This document shows, in pieces, positions 26,063 through 40,611 of a DNA stretch of 64,000 nt. This stretch comes from Pholis gunnellus (lineage: Eukaryota; Chordata; Actinopteri; Perciformes; Pholidae), in contig OU342809.1 of NCBI GenBank assembly GCA_910591455.2, positions 12,727,815 to 12,791,814 of the forward strand, read 5' to 3'. The position numbers and the translations under genes are program-made. The notes beneath the pieces are model-generated. The model was not told where the DNA came from, made no database searches, and worked only from the letters and a program-made list of their open reading frames with translations. Position 1 is the first letter of the stretch; every line of letters begins with the position of its first letter.

Positions 26063-28679
26063 TAATGCTGTTCGCCATGCACACGGTAAATATGTGTGGT
26101 TTTAGACTATTGCCCAACTGGTGTTTCAGGTTGCACTACAAACACACCTTTGCCGGTGGCTTTTGTTTGACTTAGCTTTCTTTTCCAAAATTGGAGATGT
26201 GAATGTCTTTGGGATTTTGTTCTCTGTTTAGCTGAATAATCAAGTGGACATCTGGAGCAAGACTCCTGAATATTGACATTGCCTCCACCGAAAAGTGCTT
26301 GTCCATAGCATAGTTTCCATGGAAACACGCCGTGCTCGCTCTATCTCCTGGCCGCTGCTTCAATCTCCTCGAGTCCTGTGTGGTGCTGCCGGTGCTATGA
26401 TACACATTAGTCTATTGTGACGAACTGATATGTTTTCTATCTTTTCATTGTTGCATTATTTTTCAATTCTCTGGGTTTGCAGGACATGAATATATCTCAA
26501 CATGCTGCACTTGCTGCTCTTACAACTTTATATTCTCTTCGTGTGTTGAACTGTATCTTTGGCTGTGTGGGAGGACTGTCACACAGAAATGGGAGTAAAA
26601 TGTCATACCGCCCTCCAAGGTGCAGCTACAACTACTGTCTTATTATATCACTTGTATTACACGCGCTGAGTTATGATGATTGTATGTTGCACTGCAGCAT
26701 ATAAAGCTCAAGTTAAACTCTTTTGACACTTTTGTTGGTCTTATCATCTTCTCTCTTTTCATTTGCACTTGTCGCCTCGGTTCATACAAATCATTTGATA
26801 AACATAATCTCCTCTGCTACTGTTGAGCCGTGCACTAACACACACTGAGGAAACTGCAATGAGCACAGATATTCTAGATATCTTCCAGCCACGTCAGGAG
26901 GTTCATACAGTAGAATATAATCAACACAGCAAGTCCATCTTATTCTACTATCCAGTCAGTTAGGCTAGAACACAACATGTATTTTTAGAATAGTATAGTA
27001 ATGTAATATTGTGATTAAACTTCCCAAGCCTTCATTTTGTGTGTTGAAGTGGTTTCTAATCCGATTTGAGTCATTTTGACAGTAAACACCCCCAAATCAG
27101 TTTAGAATGGCTAAAACTCATCCCTTAGTTAAAAATAGCGTGACCTTCTTTTTTTTGGCCAGTGCCAACAGCTGAGTGACCCAGTGGCACATTTTGTTCT
27201 TTTGGTTAGAGACGGTCTTACAACTGGTGAAGTGCAGCTTCGTGTTTTGTGATGTCTCTGTAAATACCCACAGAATGTCCTTGAGTACTTTTGTTAGTCT
27301 CAGAGGATAAGCAAAGTTGAGACATCCAATTATGAAGTCTTCTATCCAGAACTTATTTCCTCATAAGATATCATCTATGAACCCTGAATGACACATTTTT
27401 TTCTCAAATAAACTAGATGGACCTTCATATGAAAAAGTTTCCTTTGTAGCAAGGTCATATACATTTTGGAGCTCGGCAGAGAAACTCTGACAGCTCCAGA
27501 TTAGTGTTCTCACCAAACAGGCTGACGAAAAAAAAAATAAGCAGTTGCTGCGTCTGTTCTGACCTTAAGAGTGCACACTGATACACAATGACAGGCAGGC
27601 ACACAGATACACTCTCAATGCACAAAGTAAACACACACCTATGCTCACACATCATCTGTCATACATTCAGATAAAGAGCAAGGAAATGAGAGACACATGG
27701 AAAGCGAGTTAATGTACATTATGTTCCTGCATAAATTGCATGCATGGTCAAAGAAATATGGCTATTGTGTAATGCCCCCCCAAAAGTTTTTATATACAAC
27801 GGTATTTAAAGAGCGAGACATGTTATTCTGTATTTGTTTTTATCCAGTTATTTCAAACAGCCATCAATCTGTTTTATAGAACATCCAAAACTGTAAAAGA
27901 AATAGAGCATATGGGTGAATCAAAGGACAACAGTGGACCCTGTAAATTCACAGTTTTTTGAAGCCAGCACACATTTTCCAAGGAAATCTTCAAGGGAAAG
28001 TTGTGTGCAACGAGAAATTTAGAATGTTTTCCTTATTTATTTCTGAATTTGATGGATGTTTGTCCCTAGCTGATAGTATTGTAAAGGACTTTGACAGGTT
28101 TATGGTAATATTAGAGATGGGATCATACCAGTTGTGATTCAAATTGGTCCAGGGGCTCTGCCTTTATTTTGATCTCAATGACACATCTGGCAAGTTTTGT
28201 GACCGCATCTTGCACAGTTGTGACACTATTGCGTGACAAAATGTGTTTACAGACACATAAACACCTGGCAAAGTCAAAACCACTTCTGTGGTTGTTCCTG
28301 CTACAGTAGGTGTCACCACATTATACCAAGATGACACACACACACACAGACTCACAAGGTGAAAACAAGCCATGCGCTGTCGCGTCTGGCAACAAACAAA
28401 GGTAACAGGTAGAACTTGTTCCTGTCTTCATTACACCTCTCAAAAGATTGCTACCAAAGTCCTGGGTCGCAGTAAGTTCATTTGATGTAGTGTCACTTTT
28501 CAAATTAAGTCACGATAGAAGTAAGTAGGAAATAACATGTATTAAAGTCCTGTCTCCTACAAAGGTGTTGGGGGAGGGGGGGTATTTTTACACCAATGGC
28601 TTGTGATATCATTAAGGTCTGCTTTTTTTAAGGAGCTTTTTCCTGTTTTAATGGAATACATTTTAGAAGCTCTGAAGGT
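26063..28679. other. Unassigned sequence without recognisable genes
   Basis: No exon chain or repeat family is recognised. A short CA tract lies at about 28332-28348 and a G-rich run at about 28568-28582. The small open frames have no coding hallmarks. Confidence 0.5.
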
Positions 28680-28726
28680 TAAATCGTCTTGCGACCCCCA
28701 TGTTAGGAACCACCACCCTAAAAATC
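28680..28726 (-). repeat. hAT-like terminal fragment
   Basis: The segment CTTGCGACCCCCATGTTAGG, continued by AACCACCACCC, resembles in reverse the widespread vertebrate hAT-type end 'cagtggttcccaaccTggggtcgcgacccc'. The second end was not found, so this is a relic. Confidence 0.4.
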
Positions 28727-28731
28727 TTGTC

Positions 28732-28755
28732 TATATATATATATATATATATATA
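28732..28755. repeat. (TA)n microsatellite
   Basis: About twelve uninterrupted TA units directly follow the hAT-like fragment. Confidence 0.9.
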
Positions 28756-29292
28756 AAAATACACAATATGTAAGGAAAATACACACAGAATGAGTGGGAC
28801 ATGGAGAGAGGAGGAGAGGGAGACTGCTATTGATTTGACAGCCAGTTAATTCAAGTCTTGTGTTACCTAATACAGTCTGATCTATCACCAATCTCATCCT
28901 ACAGCACAGCACTAAATGCGATTTGTCCCGAGCACGTTGATCCTCTTTCAATAAGACACCTGGGAAAAGAAGAAGGCAATAATATAGAGAAGATTGCTGC
29001 AAACAGTGACTCATACGTGATGAGTCAACTGTATGAGTTTATTACCAGGAATGTTTAACAAAACAAGTGCTGTACACAGGTTTCATCACAGTATATGTGT
29101 AGCTACCTGAAGACATTCCCCTCTTGTAATGTTCAATGTTAAGCACGAATCACTGAACTTAATGTATTTACAAAAAACACATCAAACAACGTGTAAAAAG
29201 AAGTATATCAAAGTACATAAAAACAGTGCACTGATTGTGTATCGGTCTAAACATTTCCAGTAAGGAACCGGCAATCACAGAAGAAAACACTG

Positions 29293-30195
29293 GCAGTGGC
29301 GGGCCGTCAGGGCCAGCAAGGCCTTCTCTGCTGGCATAGACAGAATTACAAAGGTATAGCTATTTTATAATTTAATTATATTTCATAAATACACTACATG
29401 TATTCTAAATATTTTTTCCCAGTAATAATAATAGCAATACATGTTATTTTTATAGCGCTTTAAAAGGTACTCAAAGACACTTTACATGGTAAAAACAGAA
29501 ACAATAGAAGTAATTACAATAAAAACAAAATAGATGGCATCATAACAGGATAACAACATGAGAGAAGAAAAGGAGAAAAAGTAGCTTACTATCTCATTGC
29601 ATAGCTACTCTCTTCCTCGGTTGAACTGCTTCCAGCGCAGCTTGTTTTAAGTAGAGCTATCCAATCAGATTTTGCCCCTATGCTGTCTCTAAGTACAAAA
29701 ATCTGCCCGGAGGCCTTCAGAATTACAAGTGAATCCCTTTTGCAGTTTAAGTAAATGTGGACGATATGTGTTCTGTGTGTGTTCCGTGTTCTGTGTTCTG
29801 TGTTCCGTTGCTACTGTGTTCTTTTTCTATTGTGTCGTTTTTATGATATGGTTAATGTTGTTCCCTCTGATTTGAATCATATTTGAATGGCCCGTGCCCT
29901 CGAGTGTGTGGCAGTTTTTAGTTTTGGTGCTTTAGCGCCGCAGTTTTGCTGGAATGTGCCGAGGCCTGCATCGTGTTATTTGGGTTTTATGTTATTCCAC
30001 CTGCTTTGTTGTCATATAAATATATGTGACTGGTTTTTGTGAGTTTGTTCTTGTCATTGTGTTAATTACATTGATTTTGACAATATGCATTGCCTGTTAA
30101 TGACGAAGCATCCCGTCTCGCTGGCGTCATAATGAGGTTATTGGGAGGTGGTTCAACTGTAGTAGGACAGCACTGAAGGCCCAGGTATAAAACAC
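29293..30195 (+). repeat. Probable non-autonomous transposon-derived region
   Basis: The region opens with GGCAGTGGCGGGCCGTCAGG then GCCAGCAAGGCCTTC, which I recall as the start of a dispersed fish element. Further motifs typical of the same repeat follow: CCAATCAGATTTTG near 29660, CTGCCCGGAGGCCTTC near 29702, and ACTGAAGGCCCAGGTATAAA near 30171. Within it, 29444-29492 (TTTTATAGCGCTTTAAAAGG and a following ACTTTACATGG) looks like a different nested fragment. No transposase remains are visible. Boundaries and family are uncertain. Confidence 0.45.
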
Positions 30196-30583
30196 ACACA
30201 TTTTTTTTTTAGAAACAATAAACATTGATATTCAAATGACAACTGTCATAAAATGTACTCGGGATATTCATGACCCCCAGAGGATGAGCCATTTTAATTT
30301 TAAACACTGCCTCATCTTTCCTCTAGCCACCTTCAGCCCAAGCTGTCTTATGATCTAATTTGCAGATTGCTGAGATATTTGAACACATTCAAGTTCCCAA
30401 GGTGATAAACCCTTTTTGATTTGAAAGACCCAATTTTCTATCAAAATCGTTACTATGTTTGTTACGTTCATTACTTTTGTATTGTGGGGTCTTTAGGTCC
30501 GTTTGGTCTATCTGCTGTGTCCGTCTATTTAAATGATAATGTCTCCTCAGCTAAGTCGGTCAAAATAAAATAAAAAATCAACT

Positions 30584-30587
<4 letters not shown>

Positions 30588-30648
<61 letters not shown>
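30588..30648. repeat. (TA)n microsatellite, about 60 bp
   Basis: An uninterrupted TA tract of about 30 units. It is likely to be length-polymorphic. Confidence 0.95.
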
Positions 30649-34226
<3,578 letters not shown>

Positions 34227-34853
34227 GTAACACTTCATGGTCAGGGTAAATGAATCATCATGAATTCACGCATGACTTAATGCATGAAATGTATTCTAAC
34301 AGGAATAATACAAGAATAAATATGATCTCATGCATGAGATAATGCAAGAACAGTACGTTAATTAATGCAGCAATGTATCATCACGAGTTCTGAGTTGTTA
34401 ATGATGTTTATGTTTTCTTCGTGTAAGTCGGTCATTAAAGGAACAGGCCAAAAAAGAAACTCACACATGCACCCTGAAATATGTTATTTATCAGCGTTAA
34501 AGATGGACCTGGCCACCACTTTATTCACAGAGCCACAAATATGATGAAGTCATGAAAAAGTAATTTAGAATTTAACAGATTAAATGTAAACTGCTGTGAC
34601 TAGTCCGTTTTTTGGCCTGTCCCTTTAGCGACTGACTTACCAATACATGAACATCATTAAAAGCTCAGAAGTCATGATGATTGACACATTAGTTGCTGCA
34701 TTAACTATCTAACTGTTCTTGCAATAACTAATGAATAAGATATTATTAAATAATGTACATTCCCAATAGTTCATGACTAAAAGCATGCTTTTTCTTGCAT
34801 TAAGCTATGCATGACTTCATGGTAATTCATAGACCCTAACCATATAGTGTTAC
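34227..34853. mobile_element. Foldback (long inverted-repeat) non-autonomous element, 627 bp
   Basis: The ends are inverted copies: GTAACACT at 34227 and AGTGTTAC ending 34853. Pairing continues inward imperfectly through GGTCAGGGT against ACCCTAACC, CATGACTTAATGCATG against CTTGCATTAAGCTATGCATG, and GTTCTTGCATT/AATGCAAGAAC-type blocks. It reaches a better-conserved inner arm TAAGTCGGTCATTAAAGGAA at 34425 matched by the reverse of 34628-34647. Arms are about 230 bp around a loop of about 155 bp that shows no transposase. The GTAACACT tip is typical of dispersed fish miniature elements. No clear target duplication was found. Alternatively an inner element is nested in an outer one. Confidence 0.65.
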
Positions 34854-35019
34854 TCTTATATCTTTGCATTGCTCAATTTAGATGTGACAATAAAATGTTT
34901 GTCCACATTTTAAAACCTAAACATAGACATACACAAGTTTACATTTTCTGAAGGAAATGTATGTGTTTACTACTGAACATTCACAGTAGCAACATATGAA
35001 ATAGTCCCAATGCTTAAAT

Positions 35020-35510
35020 AGTTTAGGTTGAAGTGGCAGTATGAAAACTGATGGAAGTTTAAATTGCAGGTAAAAATGAAGAGCTAAACTGGCAGTTGAA
35101 CATTCAGTAACTGTAAGCACTGACTGAAGTTGAAGTATCAGTTGAATTAAAAGCACTGAAAGGAGACCAAGTGCCAGGGGAATCATTGCTCATGCATGTG
35201 GTCCTAAAATGAATTATTGTCAGTTCAAGTGTATAAAATGGTGAATGTCAGTTAAAGTGTCTGCTGAACTTTAGACGCTGCAACCAGTCGAAGTAAATCC
35301 TGTATCAACAGAGAAAGTAAGAGGAGCTGAAGAAGCTTTTTTTCTGTTAAAAGAAGACTTGAAACTGTTTGAAGTGTCAAACTGTAAGCAGTGAAAGGAA
35401 TTCAAATGTCAACTGAAAAGAAAGCGTTGAATGCAGTTAAAATGTCAGTTGAAGTGGAAGCGCTGCAGTATGTGCCCAGTACAGTGTCAAAATGCCAGTT
35501 GGTATGTAAT
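35020..35510 (+). repeat. Degenerate tandem repeat (GTCAGTTGAAGT-type words)
   Basis: Variants of GTCAGTTGAAGT and AAGCACTGAA recur at about 20-50-bp spacing across roughly 490 bp (for example near 35028, 35090, 35125, 35245, 35385, 35407, 35445, 35498). Copies are badly eroded, so period and copy number cannot be fixed by eye. Confidence 0.55.
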
Positions 35511-35571
35511 CCCAGGCAGGACAATTGTTTCGCAGCAGATGCATAGTACAGATAAGTACCCTTAAAATACA

Positions 35572-35578
<7 letters not shown>

Positions 35579-35663
<85 letters not shown>
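35579..35663. repeat. (TA)n microsatellite, about 85 bp
   Basis: About 42 uninterrupted TA units, among the longest simple tracts here. It closes the repeat cluster that begins with the foldback element at 34.2 kb. Confidence 0.97.
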
Positions 35664-35669
<6 letters not shown>

Positions 35670-38395
35670 TACATTATTGGAATCTATTACATCAAAGCAT
35701 CAAGCATTAAACAATGTAAAATAAAGGTACAATGAAGAACAGTAACTATCAGATGATTAAGGCTGAAGTGCACTGACACGTGGATACAATACAATACAAC
35801 AATAAAAAAGAAGAAATATTACATGAAAACACCAAATATTGGGTTAGATTTGGTATTTTATGCGCTGAAAACATCAATTTGAAAATCCTCAAACATTGAT
35901 GTGAATTAGTCTAGTTTTAAATTTGCTAAATCTCTTCACATTCAACTTTAAACAGCTCCTTTGAATCACTGTAAAACAGGGGAGAAAAGAGAAGTAAACA
36001 TCAATACTTGGAACACCAGAAGCTTATTTAAAGGAAAGTGAACAAAGTATTCATTATTGGCTGCTCTACTTAAAAGAAAGCCAACACACGGCAGTTTAAG
36101 GTGTAAATCTCTGTAGGTTTGCACAGCGCTTTGCCGTGCAAATGAGGACAGATCCTTCTTCGAAATCTCCATTCCTATCTGACAAGTTTAAACAAAGCAA
36201 TTTCAGGCCCAATGCACCTGCAGTATTGACGTGCGTCGTCAGGGGCGTCTAGCAGGAAGACAATAATTTGTCTCGTAACGCGACTGAAATGAGCTCAGAG
36301 TCTGAACGCTGTTGGCTGCGACTAGAGTAACAGCTACATTTAGAAAAGGACATCTCACATTCAGCAGTCATTTAGAGCTACCACACAAACCACACACCAT
36401 AATAATGCTCTCATTTGTTTATTACATACAGCTTTGTGGTTAATGTGATATTGATTTTAAGTACTTTTATGTACAAAACTGATTATCAATTATGTAAATT
36501 GCCTATAACTTGGATTGTAAAACACTGGGATCGAAATAAATGGTCATTAAAGAATTAGGCTGGCGAACATTTCTTTGATTTTTGCTTCTGTCAACAAATC
36601 CTATGAAAATACTGAAACCAAAAATGCATTAGTGGCCAGCTTCTCCGAGGCGTTCAGCCCCAAGTTGTGTTCCTATTGAAGACGTAAGTCATAAATATAT
36701 ATTTTTTTAAAGTACAGTCATTTCCTAAAACATATGGGCACTGTCGTCTTTAACAAAAGTTAAACTGGGGGGAAACTGGAATTTGTTGCGGACTATTTTC
36801 AGTTGCTGATTTGGTGTGCTAGCAAGTATTTCCGGCAGCAGTACGGTGTACATAGTATCGACTCTACAGTATTGTTGATCGTTTGTGAAGAACAAAAAGG
36901 GTCAGAGGAATAATCTATATCAGTCTGTAGCTACACAGACTTTGAGTCATTTGTTTTCTTGTGTTTTCATGGGATTCGTTTACAGTGATAATTATAAAGA
37001 GCATTACCAGATCTATCCTTTAAAGAAATCAAAGAAAGAAAAAATATTAATTACATTTCAGGTTTTTGTCTGCTTGAAAAGAGGATCAGCTTTCGCTTTG
37101 CACTTCCTACAGTTGGGCCTGAGGTTGCTAGGCGATGGTGGCTATCTTGGTGGTGACGTGATCCCCCTTGGGCCTGATTCTCACTCATCACCTCCACGGA
37201 CAGATACAGGGACATGTGCATACACACATGCAGAATGCCCACCTACACACACATACTGATATCCAGAGGACTTTCTCTTGGCTCTGCTCTTATCTCTGGG
37301 AAGCTGTTGTCACTCACTCATGGCCGTGCTGAGAGGGGCTTCAATGGTAAGACCTGATGGAGAACACCTCGGAAAGCTAATGGTGACAATGACTAGGCTC
37401 AGCAAACAAGTTGTGAACAGAAAGCTCTGTTTATTCTCCAAGCTTGGATACGTTTAGAGCTTTATTTTGCATTACTAAGACACATAAAAGTATCAAGTAT
37501 GAATTATCCTTAAAACACTTAAGCATCCTTAAAAGTTCCTCACAGATAATTTTGGTAGGAAATTATAGGTAATCGCTAACAGCAATACGTACAATAGACG
37601 AGGCACATTGAGGTTGAGGGAATATAAAAAAACACAAAAGTCATTAGGATTCCTCCTCTGGGGGACACGTATGTCTCTTCATCCGTTCATGGCTAACCAT
37701 TCAATATTAGTTAAGATATTTTAGTCACAACAAAGCGGTGCATGGACCGACCAACCGATATTGCCATCCCTAGGGTCACTCCACTAGTGGGGTTGAAAAT
37801 AAGGAAATACCTTTAAAAATAAATGAAACTGCCTCTTCGAGACATTTTTCTTCGTTCCAGGTCAACTTCATCATGAAGTCAATGTCCTGGAACTAGTCCC
37901 AGATCAATTTTCAAGCCTCAAGTCTGACCACAGAGGACTGCCAAGCACTTGTCAAGTCAAACTAAGAAGGACGAAGTTAAGATAAGATTCATATTAATAC
38001 CAAATGCCACATTGGGTCATCATTGATCATTGAGATGCTGGATTGAGAGTCAGCAGCCACTCTGTCCCGTTTTTGGTAACCTTGCTAATCACATTTTGTT
38101 TATTTACTGATCAGACTTTTACTTTTCAGGTACACATTTTACACATTTTGTGAAACAGGACAGTCTTAAACTCCCTCAATTGCTGCTTGTCGGTCAGAGT
38201 TTCACTTACTGACAGACTCAATGACCGCCTAGCTGACACAGCTGTAAAAGTACTACAGGGTGGTAGTTACAGTCCATGGAGCTAAACACGCCTACCCACT
38301 GATTTGAGTGGCTTGCCATATTTTCAAGTGTAGAACAAAGTCTGACCTTTTGCATCAGGTTACAATGTGTTGTTCGGCTTCATTGTCATCACTTT

Positions 38396-38396
<1 letters not shown>
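35664..38396. other. Unassigned sequence; possible repeat remnant near 37.7 kb
   Basis: GGACCGACCAACCGATATTG then CCATCCCTAGGG at about 37744-37776 recalls a phrase seen in dispersed fish repeats, but no element boundary is visible. The 124-codon frame at 36885-37259 has no recognisable domain. Confidence 0.4.

Positions 38397-38426
<30 letters not shown>
38397..38426 (+). repeat. (AC)n microsatellite
   Basis: About 15 uninterrupted AC units. Confidence 0.95.
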
Positions 38427-38428
<2 letters not shown>

Positions 38429-38718
38429 TGCGCCGTACTTCCAAGCATAGAAAGGAATCATGTTTTCCATTCCCTTACTCTCCCTGCGCTGCAGCTGTAT
38501 CCATGGGAGCACAAATCAGGTCAGAAAAACATACCAACAGGAGGAAAATCATATCAATTCCAGAGTGAGGAGAAAATTAGTGAGTGTGATACAAAGCAAG
38601 CCGTTATATCAGATTCAAATGAAAGAGTTGGGACACAAGTCGGTCAAATCATGTGTTTCTCCATGTATAAAATCTGAATTTGTAATTGAGACATGTACAG
38701 GCTGTAAAAACACTTTAA

Positions 38719-39052
38719 AGGTGCAATGTGTAAGATCTGTCCAGAACTTCAGTTTAAAACTTTCCAAAAAATGAACTACCATTAGCAAAAGACTGTGACG
38801 AGGCTACCGTGTTGATGTTATGTTAAAGACGTTTATGTGTTGCAGAGTATCTACTGAACATGCTAAGCAGCGAGCCCTAGCCCCTCCTGTCTTGTAATAC
38901 TACTTAGTGGGGTTTGCGCTGACTGACTACAGCAAACCGCTAAATCTCATTTTTTGCCATTTTGGAAAACATCCAATATTCTATATAGCAGAGGGTTAAA
39001 TGATAGCTCCGATTTGTTTGGAGCATGTGGCCAGATCTTACACATCGCACCT
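38719..39052. mobile_element. Miniature inverted-repeat element with TTAA target duplication, 334 bp
   Basis: The left end reads AGGTGCAATGTGTAAGATCT. The right end is its reverse complement with a single change (AGGTGCGATGTGTAAGATCT read inward from 39052). Both ends abut TTAA (38715-38718 and 39053-39056), a candidate target duplication. TTAA duplications are characteristic of piggyBac-type transposition, although the tips do not begin with the usual CCC, and a TA duplication (Tc1/mariner-like) with longer ends is also possible. The interior has no coding capacity, so it would have needed a transposase from elsewhere. 'TTAAAGGTGCAATRTGTAAG' ends are abundant in fish DNA. Confidence 0.8.
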
Positions 39053-39056
39053 TTAA

Positions 39057-40549
39057 CTTCAAGCCATTTGGTTGAAAGCAAACACTCACACTATTTTGCA
39101 AGTTTGTTCATCTTTGACTCTTTGACTCAAGTTCAACTCCGCTTGAATATTCAGCAGTATTAACTGAGACCACCGCACAAATCTGAAGCTCAGCCGTCTA
39201 TGATCTTTCTCTGTACACAAGTCTGTGGCTGCTTGTATGTTTATCACAGAGCCAAGAGGCGCAGGGAGAAGAGTGTGCTTACGTTTCTCAAGGGGCATAT
39301 TCCCCTAATCCTGATCGCTATCTTGGTACTATTAAAGTGGTGCGCAACTACACGCACAGTTGAAAAGTGTTGATGAGCTCGGTTACTAACTGAGTTTACT
39401 GATACAAGAGTATCTGTATGACACCCTTCATCAGAGCTGATAAAAGTCTCTGATAATGTTGAGAAAGGGTGCCTGAGTGGATTAAATCCTCGTACCAGTG
39501 ACTACAAAAGGAGATTATCATCCCATAATAACTTGCTCCAAAGGTGTTTGACAGGCCGCATACATTTGTGACCTACTTAAAGTATTTCAATAGCTCAGTG
39601 TAACGACTCGGGCATGTTTACACTCAGTCAGAAAGTTCACTCAGCTTCTCCAGGCGCATTGGTTATCTCTTTCCAAGTTCCAATATTTTTGTTGAATCAT
39701 GTGATGTGTTTGTAGCCTTGCTAGCCTTATGACTAATAGAGATCAATACAACACACTGATGCTCTGCTCTGCCTTATACCGACAGAGCACTGAACACAAG
39801 ACAGAAAGAGAAAGGATTTGTACAGCAATAGTAAGAGATTAGCTAGTGGACTGCACATCCTTTGCTGGACCCTACTTGACCCCTGATTTTCCTGTTGTTG
39901 TCCCACACATTTAATTTTCCCCTTCACATGCAGAAGAACACACAAAACTGAACTCATTGCCCTCAGTTTATACACCGGCTTCGATTGTTGTAATCTGTTG
40001 AAAGATCTGCTCGCGTCCATTAACTGCATGCGCAACTAAAGGCCAATCAACCCGACTGTGTACACACAAACACACGGGTCAGTTTGCTTATTCTGGCCTC
40101 AATACAGCATCTCAGAATAAAAACAGTGATTTGGGGTAGCTTGCCATCATAAGATACATTTTTTAATTGAAAGATCTCACATCAGTCCTTCCACAGCCAG
40201 TTGTCATATGCCTCCCCAATGCCAAATGATCCTCAAGGTTACAATTCAGTCTTCGGGCTGTCGCTGTGTCTTTATCTGGCCTTGGATCAGGAGCCACTCG
40301 CCAAAGGGAACAGCTGACAAGTACTCCCCCATGTGTGGCAGCTTTGTGAGCCCAGCGATGAGAGATAGGTGCTTGTTCCCTGTGTCCATTCTCTTTGTTG
40401 GCCAAGTCCTCTATCTTGTTTGACCTTACCATGCTTCACCTTAGTCACTATCTACCACTTGGTTGTGTTAGTAAAGTGTGAAATGCAGCTGCAGGATAAG
40501 ATAAGATGTGGTCTTGTAATGGCCACCACTGGAGAAAAACTAAAACATC
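39057..40549. other. Unassigned sequence without recognisable genes
   Basis: No exon, RNA gene or repeat family is recognised. Open frames at 39733-40035 (-) and 40163-40432 (-, with an overlapping plus frame) lack coding hallmarks. Confidence 0.5.
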
Positions 40550-40551
40550 TG

Positions 40552-40601
<50 letters not shown>

Positions 40602-40611
40602 CATCCATCCT
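40550..40611 (+). repeat. (CTAT)n tetranucleotide microsatellite
   Basis: About twelve CTAT units are followed by three CCAT variants. Confidence 0.95.

Noticed and set aside
35402..35710. Ile-Tyr alternating open frames
   Set aside because: They translate the TA microsatellite.
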